The position numbers and the translations under genes are program-made. Shown here piece by piece: positions 26,219 through 35,667 of a stretch of 64,000 nucleotides of DNA; the stretch's first letter is position 1; every line of letters starts with the position of its first letter. Below the pieces are notes generated by a model that saw nothing but the letters and a program-made list of their open reading frames with translations, had not been told where the DNA came from and did not search any database. The stretch comes from VBAU01 sp036005185. Its GTDB lineage: Bacteria > Bacteroidota > Bacteroidia > Chitinophagales > Chitinophagaceae. The stretch spans positions 124,001 through 188,000 of the forward strand of contig DASYQS010000019.1 of the NCBI GenBank assembly GCA_036005185.1, given 5' to 3'.

Positions 26219-27499
26219 CTATTTAAATTCATACCCGATGTCGGTACGATAATATATACCTTCAAAATCGATTCTTTCTAATACATCCAATGAATGACCA
26301 ATAGCTTCGCTGATATTTTTACCATAAGAAGTAACGCATAAAACCCTGCCTCCGTTGGTTATAATTTTTCCATTGTCTTGTTTTGTACCTGCATGAAAAA
26401 CAAAAGAATCTTTGTCAGTTTCTTTTTTTAGGCCAGATATTTCAAATCCTTTTTCATAAGTACCCGGATAGCCATGGCTTACGGCCACCACTGTAACGGC
26501 ACTTCGATTATCTACTTTTAATTTTACAGTATCCAATTCCTGCTGAGTAGCTGCAACAAACAATCCTACTAAATCCGTTTCTAGTCTTGGAATTACAACT
26601 TCGCTTTCGGGATCACCTAACCGGCAATTGTATTCAATTAAATAAGGCTCACCATTTACATTGATTAAACCAAAAAATAAAAACCCTATGTAATTAATTT
26701 CCTCTTTATGCAAACCCTCAATACTAGGTTTAATAATTTTCTCTTCTACCTTACGCATAAAACCAGGAGTAGCGAAAGGAACAGGGCTCACAGCACCCAT
26801 GCCTCCGGTATTTAATCCTATATCTCCTTCTCCGATACGTTTATAATCCTTTGCTTCGGGAAGCAGCAAATAATTTTTCCCGTCTGTAATTACAAAGACA
26901 CTTAACTCAATCCCATTTAAGAATTCTTCAACCACTACTTTCTTACTCGCATCGCCAAACTTTGCTTTTTGTATCATCAATTCAAACTCTGATACAGCTT
27001 CCACGGTTGTTTGGCAAATAATTACGCCCTTCCCTGCCGCCAATCCATCGGCCTTTAATACAACCGGCAATGGGTGCTCTTTTACATAATGAACGCCCTC
27101 TTCGAAATTCGAAGCATCAAACTCTTTGTATTTGGCAGTAGGAATATTATGGCGCTGCATAAATGCTTTTGCAAATGCTTTGCTCCCTTCTAACTGTGCA
27201 CCATTTTTTGAAGGACCAATAAAATAAATTTTTTGTAGCTCATCATTAGACTTGAAAAAATCATATAACCCTTTTACCAATGGCTCTTCAGGGCCAACAA
27301 TGATCATTTCAATTTTTTCGGAAATGCAAAATTTTCCTATAGCATTAAAGTCAGTAATGTCGATGGAGATATTCTTTCCACATTGAGCAGTTCCGGCATT
27401 TCCGGGGGCAATGAAAAGTGGGTTTGCCCAAACGCTTTGGTTTATTTTCCAGGCAAGAGCATGTTCTCTTCCACCTGATCCCAACAACAGGATACGCAT
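26219..27499 (-). CDS. purD: phosphoribosylamine-glycine ligase
   Basis: 426 residues, normal length. Second step of purine synthesis: joins glycine to phosphoribosylamine with ATP. It is an ATP-grasp enzyme with an N-terminal GSGGREHALAWKI, GPEEPLVKGLYDF, KADGLAAGKGVI in the ATP-grasp loop, GDIGLNTGGMGAVSP, and EYNCRLGDPESEV with the metal ligands. The C-terminal domain contains VAVSHGYPG and GRVLCVTSYG. Cytoplasmic. It is not clustered with other pur genes. It lies 101 bp upstream of kynA on the same strand, with a repeat in between. Confidence 0.96.
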   Translation of the reverse strand: MRILLLGSGGREHALAWKINQSVWANPLFIAPGNAGTAQCGKNISIDITDFNAIGKFCISEKIEMIIVGPEEPLVKGLYDFFKSNDELQKIYFIGPSKNGAQLEGSKAFAKAFMQRHNIPTAKYKEFDASNFEEGVHYVKEHPLPVVLKADGLAAGKGVIICQTTVEAVSEFELMIQKAKFGDASKKVVVEEFLNGIELSVFVITDGKNYLLLPEAKDYKRIGEGDIGLNTGGMGAVSPVPFATPGFMRKVEEKIIKPSIEGLHKEEINYIGFLFFGLINVNGEPYLIEYNCRLGDPESEVVIPRLETDLVGLFVAATQQELDTVKLKVDNRSAVTVVAVSHGYPGTYEKGFEISGLKKETDKDSFVFHAGTKQDNGKIITNGGRVLCVTSYGKNISEAIGHSLDVLERIDFEGIYYRTDIGYEFK

Positions 27500-27560
27500 G
27501 TACAGGGTTTAAAAATTCAATGCGAATATCGGGACATTTGTTAAAGAAAGCTGTCTTTTC

Positions 27561-27589
27561 TTTGTAACAAATCATTTTTCTGTATTTTG
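27561..27589 (+). promoter_or_regulatory. candidate promoter of the POT-OPT operon
   Basis: TTTG (27561-27564), an 18-bp spacer, then TATTTTG (27583-27589). It fits the Bacteroidota -33/-7 pattern, with a -7 box one base short of TAnnTTTG, and gives a leader of about 50 nt before the ATG at 27643. Confidence 0.45.
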
Positions 27590-27642
27590 AGGTATTAATC
27601 ATTAAACTCCCCCTCCAGCATTATAATGAAAATCTTCGCTGT

Positions 27643-29361
27643 ATGAATCATGCTCCCGAAAAAAAAGGACATCCAAAAGGTCTTTATGTATTGTTTGCAA
27701 CGGAAATGTGGGAGAGATTTAATTACTACGGCATGCGTGCTATACTAGTTTTGTTTATGACAAAAGCACTATTGTTCGATCACGCATTTGCATCTAATTT
27801 ATATGGAAGTTATACAAGCCTTGCTTATTTCATGTGCTTATTGGGAGGTTATGTGGCAGACCGTTACTGGGGAAATAGCAGATCAATTATTTCAGGCGGT
27901 ATTGTGATGGCAATAGGCGAGTTTATTCTATTTTTTTGTGGCTCAGTATATGAAAGTTCTCCGCAACTTTCAAACTTACTCTTCTATTCAGGTTTGGGTT
28001 TTGTTATCGGTGGTTATGGATTTTTCAAGCCGAATATTTCTTCGCTAGTGGGCCAATTATATCCAAAGGGCGACAAAAAAATTGATGCTGCTTATACCAT
28101 TTTTTACATGGGTATTAATGTGGGAGCCGCAGTGGGTCCATTTATCTGCGGACTTGTAGGTGACACAGGCGATCCTGCCGATTTCAAATGGGCTTTTCTT
28201 GCAGCAGGTATTGGCATGACTATCAGCGTAGTCATACAAAAAATATTTCAAAACAAATATGTAGTCGATCCCGATAATAAAGTATTGGGATCAATACCTG
28301 AAGGAGCGCCTAAATTTTGGAATATTCCTGCATTCAGAGTTGTGGGCCTTGTAGTTCTTTCGCTTTTAATGATCGGCTTGCTATATGTAGATGCAAAAGT
28401 GGTGAGTTATCTTGCTTATGCACTTTTGGCTGCAACTGCCTTTATCGCAATACTTATCTTCTCAGATAAAAATTTATCCGGAATAGAAAAGCAAAGAATA
28501 TGGGTAATATTTATTGTATCATTCTTTGTGATTTTTTTCTGGAGCGCCTTTGAACAGGCAGGTGCATCACTTACATTCTTCGCAGAAGAGCAGACAAACA
28601 GGCATCTTGGTTTAAAAATCCCGATATGGATCATTGTAATCTTATCGCTTCTTTTCGTGTACTATATTTTTACACTTTTTAAAAAAGCGGCAAAAAATCT
28701 CGGATCTGCTAATGATAAAGAATTAAGAGTTACTGTTTATGGTCTGCTGTTTGTTTTAGCAGCAGCAGTCGTTGCAGGGAATGTTTATCTTCTTACAATG
28801 GGGAAGCAGATAGTTGAACAAAATGAAGTTCCCGCAAGTTGGTTTCAGTCACTAAACTCGATTTTTGTAATTTCCTTAGCTCCCGTATTCGCATGGCTTT
28901 GGATAAAGCTTGGTAAAAGAGAACCTGCATCACCTTTTAAAATGGCGCTGGGGTTATTTCTTTTAGCACTTGGGTATTTATGGATTGCTTTTGGTGTAAA
29001 AGATGTGCTGCCGAGCGTAAAAGTTAGCATGATATGGCTTACGGGTCTTTATTTTTTACATACCTGTGGTGAGTTGTGTTTATCTCCAATCGGCTTATCC
29101 TTAGTAAATAAACTGGCTCCTTTAAAATTTGCTTCACTGCTGATGGCAGTTTGGTTTTTGGCGAATGCCGCTGCCAACAAACTCGCAGGCGTACTTAGCG
29201 CCCTTTATCCTGTAAATGGTAAAGTGACTTCATTCCTGGGTTATCAAATGGATAACATGTACGACTTCTTTATGCTGTTTGTGTTTACCGCAGGTGCTGC
29301 TTCGATAATATTGTTTTTCCTTACAAGCAAGCTTCGGAAAATGATGCATGGATTAAAATGA
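27643..29361 (+). CDS. POT/PTR family proton-dependent oligopeptide transporter
   Basis: 572 residues, 12-14 membrane segments. Imports di- and tripeptides with protons. The family signatures are present: ATEMWERFNYYGMRAILVL near the N-terminus (the ExxERFxYYG motif) and AAYTIFYMGINVGAAVGPFI (the PTR2 signature). FWSAFEQAGASLTFF and HTCGELCLSPIGLSLVNKL are conserved in bacterial members. The stop codon overlaps the start of the next gene, a second peptide-transporter family, by 4 bp. Confidence 0.93.
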   Translation: MNHAPEKKGHPKGLYVLFATEMWERFNYYGMRAILVLFMTKALLFDHAFASNLYGSYTSLAYFMCLLGGYVADRYWGNSRSIISGGIVMAIGEFILFFCGSVYESSPQLSNLLFYSGLGFVIGGYGFFKPNISSLVGQLYPKGDKKIDAAYTIFYMGINVGAAVGPFICGLVGDTGDPADFKWAFLAAGIGMTISVVIQKIFQNKYVVDPDNKVLGSIPEGAPKFWNIPAFRVVGLVVLSLLMIGLLYVDAKVVSYLAYALLAATAFIAILIFSDKNLSGIEKQRIWVIFIVSFFVIFFWSAFEQAGASLTFFAEEQTNRHLGLKIPIWIIVILSLLFVYYIFTLFKKAAKNLGSANDKELRVTVYGLLFVLAAAVVAGNVYLLTMGKQIVEQNEVPASWFQSLNSIFVISLAPVFAWLWIKLGKREPASPFKMALGLFLLALGYLWIAFGVKDVLPSVKVSMIWLTGLYFLHTCGELCLSPIGLSLVNKLAPLKFASLLMAVWFLANAAANKLAGVLSALYPVNGKVTSFLGYQMDNMYDFFMLFVFTAGAASIILFFLTSKLRKMMHGLK

Positions 29362-31457
29362 CATTGATAAATCTTCAAAATTATTTTACAACAAAACCAA
29401 CTGATATGGCAGAACAAACTCACTTTAAACCGTTTGTAGCTCCTGAAATAAAAATGGCCGAGTTTACGGTCAAGTCTGTATTGATGGGTTCTATTTTCGG
29501 AATCATATTCGGTGCAGCTACTGTTTATTTGGCGTTAAAAGCAGGCCTTACAGTTTCTGCTTCTATTCCCATTGCTGTAATTTCTATTTTACTTGGCAAA
29601 CTTTTTTTAAAAACTACTATTCTCGAAAATAATATCATTCAAACAACGGGCAGCGCAGGTGAAAGCATCGCTGCTGGTGTTGTATTCACTCTTCCAGGCT
29701 TTCTTTTTTTAAGTGCAGCAGGCAGTGCAGATTATTTTAACTATGTAACTATTCTTGTTCTTGCCATTATTGGAGGAATATTAGGGACCTTGATGATGAT
29801 TCCGCTACGCCGCTCTTTAATTGTAAAAGAACATGGAGTGCTTCCTTATCCCGAAGGAACTGCTTGCGCCTCCGTATTGAAGGCCGGTGAAAAAGGCGGT
29901 GAATTAGCGATGACGGCAATTTGGGGAGTTATAGTGGCAGGGAGCTACGCGATACTGCAAAAAATATTTCATGTAATTGCCGAAGTACCATATTTCATGA
30001 CAAAACAAACTCAAAAAGTTTTTCCTTCAGCAAGAGTTGCAGGTGAAATTACTCCTGAATATATGGGTGTGGGTTATATCATCGGACCAAAAATTGCGGG
30101 TATTTTGGTTGCTGGCAGCGTTCTTAGTTGGTTTGTATTCATTCCTCTCTTAGCCTCATTAATAAATCCCGATCTGATTGCGGCACAATTAGCGAAGCTT
30201 GGCTATTTAGCAGACATTACAAAACCTGGAGGACCGGGGAGATGGGATCCTGCTATACATAATTTTGCTGATTGGGCAACAGCCATCTATCGTGCTTATG
30301 TGAGACAAATTGGTGCGGGTGCTGTTGCCGCCGGAGGCTTCATTACGCTTGTTAAAACAATCCCTACGATCATTTCATCATTTAAAGGAAGCATCGGTTC
30401 AATGAAAGGTGGAAAAGCTATAGTAGCTGACATATCAAGAACTGAGAGAGATCTTTCAATTAAGATAGTGGCAATAGGAAGTGTTCTATTGATTTTAATA
30501 ATTGCTTTATTACCGAGCAATTTTATTCCTGGCAGCTCTATCGGCAGTAAATTATTACTTGGGTTACTTGTAATTATTTTCGGAGCATTCTTTGTCACCG
30601 TTTCATCTCGCATTGTTGGTTTAATTGGCTCATCAAACAATCCTATTAGTGGAATGACGATTGCAACATTAATGGGAACTTGTTTGATTTTTATCGCAGT
30701 AAAATGGACGGGGAGTTTTTATGAGCCGATGGCATTAATTGTTGGAGGAATGATCTGCATTGCGGCAGCGAATGCAGGTGCTACTTCACAAGATTTAAAA
30801 ACGGGCTATATTGTGGGGGCCACTCCTCGCAATCAACAAATTGCTTTGTTTATTGGTGCTATTGTTTCTTCAATAGCGATCGGTGCAACAGTAAAGATTC
30901 TTGACACTCCAACTCAAGAAATGATCCAGCAAAATATCCATCATGCAATTGGTACAGACAGGTATCCTGCGCCACAGGGAACTTTGATGGCCACACTCAT
31001 CAAAGGAATTCTTTCTTTCAATCTCGATTGGCAATTCGTATTGGTGGGTGTGTTCATTGCTATTGTAATGGAACTTTGCGGAATAAGGTCGTTGTCATTT
31101 GCAATTGGAATTTATCTTCCTCTTTCTACCACACTTCCTATTTTTATAGGTGGTGCTATACGAGGCGTTGCAGAAATGATAAATAAAAAGAAAAATAATG
31201 TGCCGGAGGAAGAAGACCTTGCAAAAGGAAATCTGTTTGCCACTGGCCTGGTTGCAGGTGGCGCTCTTGCCGGCGTAATTGTAGCGATCTTATCTGTAAA
31301 TGACAATGTAAGAGCGGGCCTAGCAAAAATAAGTGCTGAATTAGGGCTTACTAAATTGTTGGGAGAAGAAGGTTATAAATGGTTGGGGGTTGCTTTTTTT
31401 GCCTTGATGGGCTTCATTCTTTATCGTGTTGCAATAAGCAAAAGAAAAATTATTTAA
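29358..31457 (+). CDS. OPT family oligopeptide transporter
   Basis: 699 residues from the ATG that overlaps the POT stop (ATGA). A second ATG at 29406 (MAEQTHFKPFVAPEIK) fits bacterial OPT proteins better and may be the real start. About 14-16 membrane segments. Family segments include KAGLTVSASIPIAVISILL, IIQTTGSAGESIAAGVVFTLP, LPYPEGTACASVLKAG, VGSGSNP-like GLIGSSNNPISGMTI, and AATSQDLKTGYIVGATPRNQQ-like residues near 480. Members import peptides or metal chelates with protons. The overlap with POT suggests one operon for peptide uptake. Confidence 0.92.
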   Translation: MTLINLQNYFTTKPTDMAEQTHFKPFVAPEIKMAEFTVKSVLMGSIFGIIFGAATVYLALKAGLTVSASIPIAVISILLGKLFLKTTILENNIIQTTGSAGESIAAGVVFTLPGFLFLSAAGSADYFNYVTILVLAIIGGILGTLMMIPLRRSLIVKEHGVLPYPEGTACASVLKAGEKGGELAMTAIWGVIVAGSYAILQKIFHVIAEVPYFMTKQTQKVFPSARVAGEITPEYMGVGYIIGPKIAGILVAGSVLSWFVFIPLLASLINPDLIAAQLAKLGYLADITKPGGPGRWDPAIHNFADWATAIYRAYVRQIGAGAVAAGGFITLVKTIPTIISSFKGSIGSMKGGKAIVADISRTERDLSIKIVAIGSVLLILIIALLPSNFIPGSSIGSKLLLGLLVIIFGAFFVTVSSRIVGLIGSSNNPISGMTIATLMGTCLIFIAVKWTGSFYEPMALIVGGMICIAAANAGATSQDLKTGYIVGATPRNQQIALFIGAIVSSIAIGATVKILDTPTQEMIQQNIHHAIGTDRYPAPQGTLMATLIKGILSFNLDWQFVLVGVFIAIVMELCGIRSLSFAIGIYLPLSTTLPIFIGGAIRGVAEMINKKKNNVPEEEDLAKGNLFATGLVAGGALAGVIVAILSVNDNVRAGLAKISAELGLTKLLGEEGYKWLGVAFFALMGFILYRVAISKRKII

Positions 31458-31484
31458 TAAGAAGATTAAATGCAAGTAAAAAAA

Positions 31485-31508
31485 AGCATCCCGCCAAAGC
31501 GGGATGCT
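31485..31508. terminator. bidirectional terminator between OPT and DUF1501 genes
   Basis: AGCATCCCGC, loop CAAA, GCGGGATGCT is a perfect 10-bp stem. On the minus strand it is followed by eight T, on the plus strand by TTCGATTT. It serves convergent genes on both sides. Confidence 0.88.
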
Positions 31509-31532
31509 TTCGATTTATATAGATAGTACGAA

Positions 31533-32729
31533 TCAGCAAAAACTTAAATGTTCATATTTTTTTCCAAGAATGGCAGTGTCGTCCGCCTCAAGCCAATTCT
31601 TTAAAACAGTTGCATATACAGTCTTAAAATCAATTTTGTATTTCAGATCACCTTCTTCGAGATCGCTAAGATCAGGAACAGGCGTAATGATTCCTTTTTG
31701 CTTTAAAGCACCACCGATTAAAAACATATTGTTAGCAGTGCCGTGATCCGTACCTCCACTTGCATTTTGTGAAACCCTTCTTCCAAATTCTGAAAAAGTG
31801 AACATCAGCACATCATTAAATCGATTATTGGTTTTTAGATCTGCTGCAAATGCTTTTACTGCACCGCTCAATTCAGTGAACAATCGTTGTTGCTGGTTTT
31901 CCTGATTCACATGGGTATCGAAGCTACCGAGTGAAATGTAATAGACCTTGGTGTTGATATCGGAAAAGATTAATGAAGCAATTGTTTTTAATCCTTGTCC
32001 TAACTCTGTTTTAGGATATTCTGCGGATGAAGGATGCAGCTTGCTTTGTTGGAATATATAATTGGCCGAGGATAAAGTTTCAGACATAGTCTTATAGAGA
32101 TAGTCCACCGTTTCTTCCCCATCATCCTTGTGATTTTTTAAAACATCTTTAAAAAACTTTTCATTGCTTGTACCAAATAAACGTTTTGGATCTTTCATGG
32201 CAATAGCCTTTGCATTCTCACCTTTCAGAGCCAGACTCAGAACATCGTCAATTTCCAGTGCATAGGTTGGTTTATCACAACCATGACATTGAGCATCGAG
32301 ATAACGGCCTAGCCAACCTGTTGTTATGTACTCATTACTGGCGCTTCCGGTTTGCCAAATGTCCATGCTGCGAAAATGTGAACGGTCAGGATTCGGATAA
32401 CCAACATTATTTAAAATACCTAGGCTGCCATCATCATACAATTCTTTCAATGATAATAATGCAGGATGCAGACCCACCTCATCTGTTAGCGACAAAGCTT
32501 TTGTTCTTTCAATACCTAATCTTGGCCGCTCACGGTAATAAATGTCATTGCGGATCGGAATTACAGTGTTCAACCCATCATTACCGCCACTCAACTGCAA
32601 TATCACCATTACTTTATTTCCGGGCGGTACTCTGTCAACTCTTTCAAATGCCTTTAAAAACTTTGGCACCATAAAAGATGCTGTAGCAAGCGATCCGAAT
32701 TGTAAAAATTCTTTGCGTTTAATAAGCAT
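31533..32729 (-). CDS. DUF1501 family exported protein
   Basis: 398 residues. The N-terminus (LIKRKEFLQFGSLATASFMVP) resembles a twin-arginine signal with a Lys-Arg-Lys core, so export in folded form is possible. DUF1501 belongs to the alkaline phosphatase/sulfatase-like superfamily. Typical segments are VILQLSGGNDGLNTVIPI, DRSHFRSMDIWQTG, SLGSFDTHVNQENQQ, and FSEFGRRVSQNASGGTDHGTANNMFLIGG. The family has no settled function; it is almost always encoded beside DUF1800, as here. The gap between the two genes contains two stem-loops, one of them 15 nt before this start codon. Confidence 0.9.
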   Translation of the reverse strand: MLIKRKEFLQFGSLATASFMVPKFLKAFERVDRVPPGNKVMVILQLSGGNDGLNTVIPIRNDIYYRERPRLGIERTKALSLTDEVGLHPALLSLKELYDDGSLGILNNVGYPNPDRSHFRSMDIWQTGSASNEYITTGWLGRYLDAQCHGCDKPTYALEIDDVLSLALKGENAKAIAMKDPKRLFGTSNEKFFKDVLKNHKDDGEETVDYLYKTMSETLSSANYIFQQSKLHPSSAEYPKTELGQGLKTIASLIFSDINTKVYYISLGSFDTHVNQENQQQRLFTELSGAVKAFAADLKTNNRFNDVLMFTFSEFGRRVSQNASGGTDHGTANNMFLIGGALKQKGIITPVPDLSDLEEGDLKYKIDFKTVYATVLKNWLEADDTAILGKKYEHLSFC

Positions 32730-32743
32730 AAAGACCCTCCCAG

Positions 32744-32759
32744 CCTCCCTAAAGGGAGG
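32744..32759. repeat. hairpin in the leader of the DUF1501 gene
   Basis: CCTCCCT-AA-AGGGAGG is a perfect 7-bp stem. On the minus strand it is followed by CTGGGAGGGTCTTT and the ATG, so a purine-rich GGGAGGG that looks like a Shine-Dalgarno sequence can also pair with the left arm. Confidence 0.6.
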
Positions 32760-32819
32760 TGTTTGACTTTTGTAATTTTATTGAAATAAAGAACAAATGT
32801 TCAGCTTTGTATTAAGCCT

Positions 32820-32844
32820 AAGTCCCCTTTAGGGGATTTAGGGG
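32820..32844. repeat. CCCCTTTAGGGG palindromic element
   Basis: AAGTCCCC-TTTA-GGGGATTT forms an 8-bp stem with one G-U pair, followed by a further TAGGGG. It lies just after the stop codon of the DUF1800 gene, on the same transcript as the hairpin upstream of DUF1501. Confidence 0.6.
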
Positions 32845-32847
32845 TTA

Positions 32848-34311
32848 TTAACATAATTGGTATTCGGGTGTACTCATTATTTGAATTGTGGTCGTTTTAA
32901 TAAAACTTTCCTTGCTGCCTGCATCCGCATATTGGCTAATAACATCAGCATTAACGGCTTTTTTTGTTTGAAGTAAAACTCCCGCGATATCATTCACCAA
33001 TTCTGCACGAGGTGATTTATCATAATAACTAAGATATTTGCCCCAATCAATTTCAGCATTAATGGGGCGTCCGGCTCTGCCCATCCGATTATCAGAATTT
33101 GGTTTTATTTCATCATCATTGCGTCCCATCATTTGATCGTCATCCGTCTTGGGCTTTATATTAAATTCATCTTTATCATTGATCAATTGAGGAATACGCA
33201 TGCGCATCATAAGAGTTGAGCTATCTATCCAAGTCTTTCCTCCGGGCCAGCCTGCTACATTTGGCGGATAGAATAACATCTGTCCCAGTATTCTTTGCAA
33301 CAACAATAATGCTTCCTCATTTTTTAACTTCATTGGCAACATTCGTTGCATGCCTACGAGCAACTCTATAGGAGATTTTATTCTGGAGCCGATATTTTTT
33401 TCATCATAAAACCAATCGCTGCTAAAAATATCTTCCATCAGCTTGCCTATGTTATAATCATTCTTATAAAACCGATCGGCCAGCCATTCCGTTTTATGTT
33501 GGTCAATGCTATCATTCACAAAAAACCTGTAGACCTTTTGTGAAATATATTTAGCTGTTTGTTTTTGTTCGAGTAGAATATCCAATACTTCATCGCCATC
33601 AAAATTTCCCGTTTTACCTAAAACTGTTTTACTTCTATCGTCATGCTGAAATTTTCGAAAAGCAAATTCACCTTTGCCATTTGCACTCCAACCGGTAAAT
33701 GCCCTGGCAGCTTCTTTTACATCATGCTCGGTATAATTTCCACGACCCATAGTAAACAATTCCATTACCTCACGAGCAAAATTTTCGTTGGGATGATCTT
33801 TCTTATTTTGATTATTGTTTAAAAAATTCAACATGGCCGCTGTCTTGGAAACCTCATGAAGCAGATCTCGAAAGTTACCAAGAGCATTTTGACGAATAAC
33901 ATCCAGTAACCCCTGTTGAAAAAATATATTTAAGTTGCGACAAGCAAAATGGCCATGCCAAAAAAAAGCCATTTTTTCACGAAGCTGTGCATCCGTATTT
34001 ATCATTTCCTTGATCCAGTAAAGATTCAGGTTTTTAATTCCCTCGCGGCTTTTTCGTTGTAGTTCCTTGCGCTGTTCGGCTGACATTTCTTGCCGTTGTT
34101 GCCGGCCCGCATCTTGTATCCCCATCATCAAGCCTTGCAGATAATTGTCCGCTGCTTGTATATACTCAGGTTTTTTCGCAGAAGCTTTTTGAATGGCCTT
34201 GTATAAGTTTTGAGGAGAAGTTTTCTCGAGAGCGTTCAATTGCTCAACAGCGGGACCAAAACCAGCACGCCATAGCAAATGCTGATTTTTTAATTGGTTA
34301 CTCGATGGCAT
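32848..34311 (-). CDS. DUF1800 family protein
   Basis: 487 residues. Recognised by QHLLWRAGFGPAVEQLN, KMAFFWHGHFACRNLN, FLNNNQNKKDHPNENFAREVMELFTMG, YTEHDVKEAARAFTGW, KYISQKVYRFFVND, and a Pro-rich VAGWPGGKTWIDSSTLM near the C-terminus. The linker at about residues 385-420 is rich in Asp, Asn and Lys and contains the repeat-like DDQMMGRNDDEIKPNSDNRMGR. No signal peptide is obvious. The gene precedes DUF1501 on the same strand, the usual order. The function of this pair is unknown. Confidence 0.9.
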   Translation of the reverse strand: MPSSNQLKNQHLLWRAGFGPAVEQLNALEKTSPQNLYKAIQKASAKKPEYIQAADNYLQGLMMGIQDAGRQQRQEMSAEQRKELQRKSREGIKNLNLYWIKEMINTDAQLREKMAFFWHGHFACRNLNIFFQQGLLDVIRQNALGNFRDLLHEVSKTAAMLNFLNNNQNKKDHPNENFAREVMELFTMGRGNYTEHDVKEAARAFTGWSANGKGEFAFRKFQHDDRSKTVLGKTGNFDGDEVLDILLEQKQTAKYISQKVYRFFVNDSIDQHKTEWLADRFYKNDYNIGKLMEDIFSSDWFYDEKNIGSRIKSPIELLVGMQRMLPMKLKNEEALLLLQRILGQMLFYPPNVAGWPGGKTWIDSSTLMMRMRIPQLINDKDEFNIKPKTDDDQMMGRNDDEIKPNSDNRMGRAGRPINAEIDWGKYLSYYDKSPRAELVNDIAGVLLQTKKAVNADVISQYADAGSKESFIKTTTIQIMSTPEYQLC

Positions 34312-34510
34312 TAACTAAGGATTTTGATTTCTGACCAAAAAGAAACTATAAAGTTTAAATTCAAAGGATTAGTATTTGTAAACGATCTCTACCCTGTACT
34401 TTTAAGCCGACTATACTATAAGCCTCAGTTTAATTCGACGACGTTTGCGATTTATTCTTGCATCACTAATTAAAAAAATGAGACAGTAGCCCGATTAGAG
34501 TGGTCCATTG

Positions 34511-35569
34511 TCATTTCCTATAAAGCATTTGGTCAATGTTTTTGTCATGCTTTTCCTGCTGTAGTTCTTTTCTATAAAAAGTTTCATAATAAGCCTTGAC
34601 AAAGGCAGCAAGCGGTGTAGCGATAAAGGCACCTATAATACCAAAGGCGGCAGACATGATTATAATCATAATTAAAATAAAAGCGGGATGAATTTTCATT
34701 GTAGTTGACCGAATGCGGGGAATAACAAAATCCCCGATTATTTCGTCCAATACAATATAAAATATAGCTACCCATAATGCAGTAACAGGAGAAATAGAAA
34801 ATGCGATAAGTATAGGGGGAACCGCCATGATATAAAAACCAATTTTAGGGATTAGTTCGGCAAAAAAGGTAACGCCCGCCCAAACCCACATGCCGGGTAT
34901 GCCCATAAAGTATAGAAAAAACCACACAATAATGGCGCGGATCGCCCCGGCAAATATGTTTGACCACATCCAGCCAATAGTCATTACAGATGCATACGAA
35001 AAAGCTTTCGCCGCCTTTTCTTTTTTTTGATCGGGAAAAAGAGAAAGATACAGCTCAAGCAGCGGGCGTGGCCTGATAAGCATATAGATAACCAGACAGA
35101 AGAAAAATATAATCAGCAAAATATTCCGGAACAGTTGAATAGAATATTGACCTACGCTGTTGATAATTGATGAGACTGGTGGCAGCGCAGTAATAGCATT
35201 TGACATTGTTTGCGCTTGCTGACGATCATTGCCATGGTCACCTAACCAATCGGCAACTCGTTTATTTAAGCTATCAAAATAGTTTGGCAAGTTGGCTACC
35301 AGCAATTTTATCTGAGTAACCATTTTTGGTATCACCATCCATCCCAGTAAGGCAAGACAAAGAAGAACACTAAAAAAAACAATTAGCGAGGCAAATGTTC
35401 GATGAACCCTTTTTGTTTCAAGCCAGGTTACAGGCGCATTCAATACAATAGTAAATACAATCGCAAAAAATATAATAAGAAGAACTTGCAGTGTTTGAAG
35501 AATAAACCATAAAGCAACAAATAATCCAGCTGCTAGGTAAAGCAAACGTGATAATGATCTAAATTCCAT
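34511..35569 (-). CDS. AI-2E family transporter
   Basis: 352 residues, about eight membrane segments. The family signatures are VLNAPVTWLETKRVHRTFAS near the N-terminus, a soluble loop with KLLVANLPNYFDSLNKRVADWL, and a C-terminal half with GIPGMWVWAGVTFFAELIPKIG, IFYIVLDEIIGDFVIPRI and HPAFILIMIIIMSAAFGIIGAFIATPLAAF. Some family members export AI-2 and others are Na+/H+ antiporters; neither function can be read here. No luxS or other related gene is close. The gene has 199 bp of unassigned DNA upstream of the DUF1800 start side. A second member lies at 48892-49944. Confidence 0.88.
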   Translation of the reverse strand: MEFRSLSRLLYLAAGLFVALWFILQTLQVLLIIFFAIVFTIVLNAPVTWLETKRVHRTFASLIVFFSVLLCLALLGWMVIPKMVTQIKLLVANLPNYFDSLNKRVADWLGDHGNDRQQAQTMSNAITALPPVSSIINSVGQYSIQLFRNILLIIFFFCLVIYMLIRPRPLLELYLSLFPDQKKEKAAKAFSYASVMTIGWMWSNIFAGAIRAIIVWFFLYFMGIPGMWVWAGVTFFAELIPKIGFYIMAVPPILIAFSISPVTALWVAIFYIVLDEIIGDFVIPRIRSTTMKIHPAFILIMIIIMSAAFGIIGAFIATPLAAFVKAYYETFYRKELQQEKHDKNIDQMLYRK

Positions 35570-35612
35570 TCTTTAATTGTTCTTATGAAAATACACATTC
35601 TCAGGATGTGCT

Positions 35613-35647
35613 ATAAAACAAAAACAGGGCCTCATTCAAAGCCCTGT
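35613..35647 (-). terminator. Rho-independent terminator of the M16 protease gene
   Basis: On the minus strand ACAGGGC, a 10-nt loop and GCCCTGT form a 7-bp stem followed by TTTTTGTTTT. It lies about 20 bp after the protease stop codon. Confidence 0.85.
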
Positions 35648-35667
35648 TCAATTTTATATCATGACTT

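Noticed and set aside
34312..34510. Possible gene or RNA in the gap before the AI-2E gene
   Set aside because: No frame, hairpin or promoter convincing enough was found.
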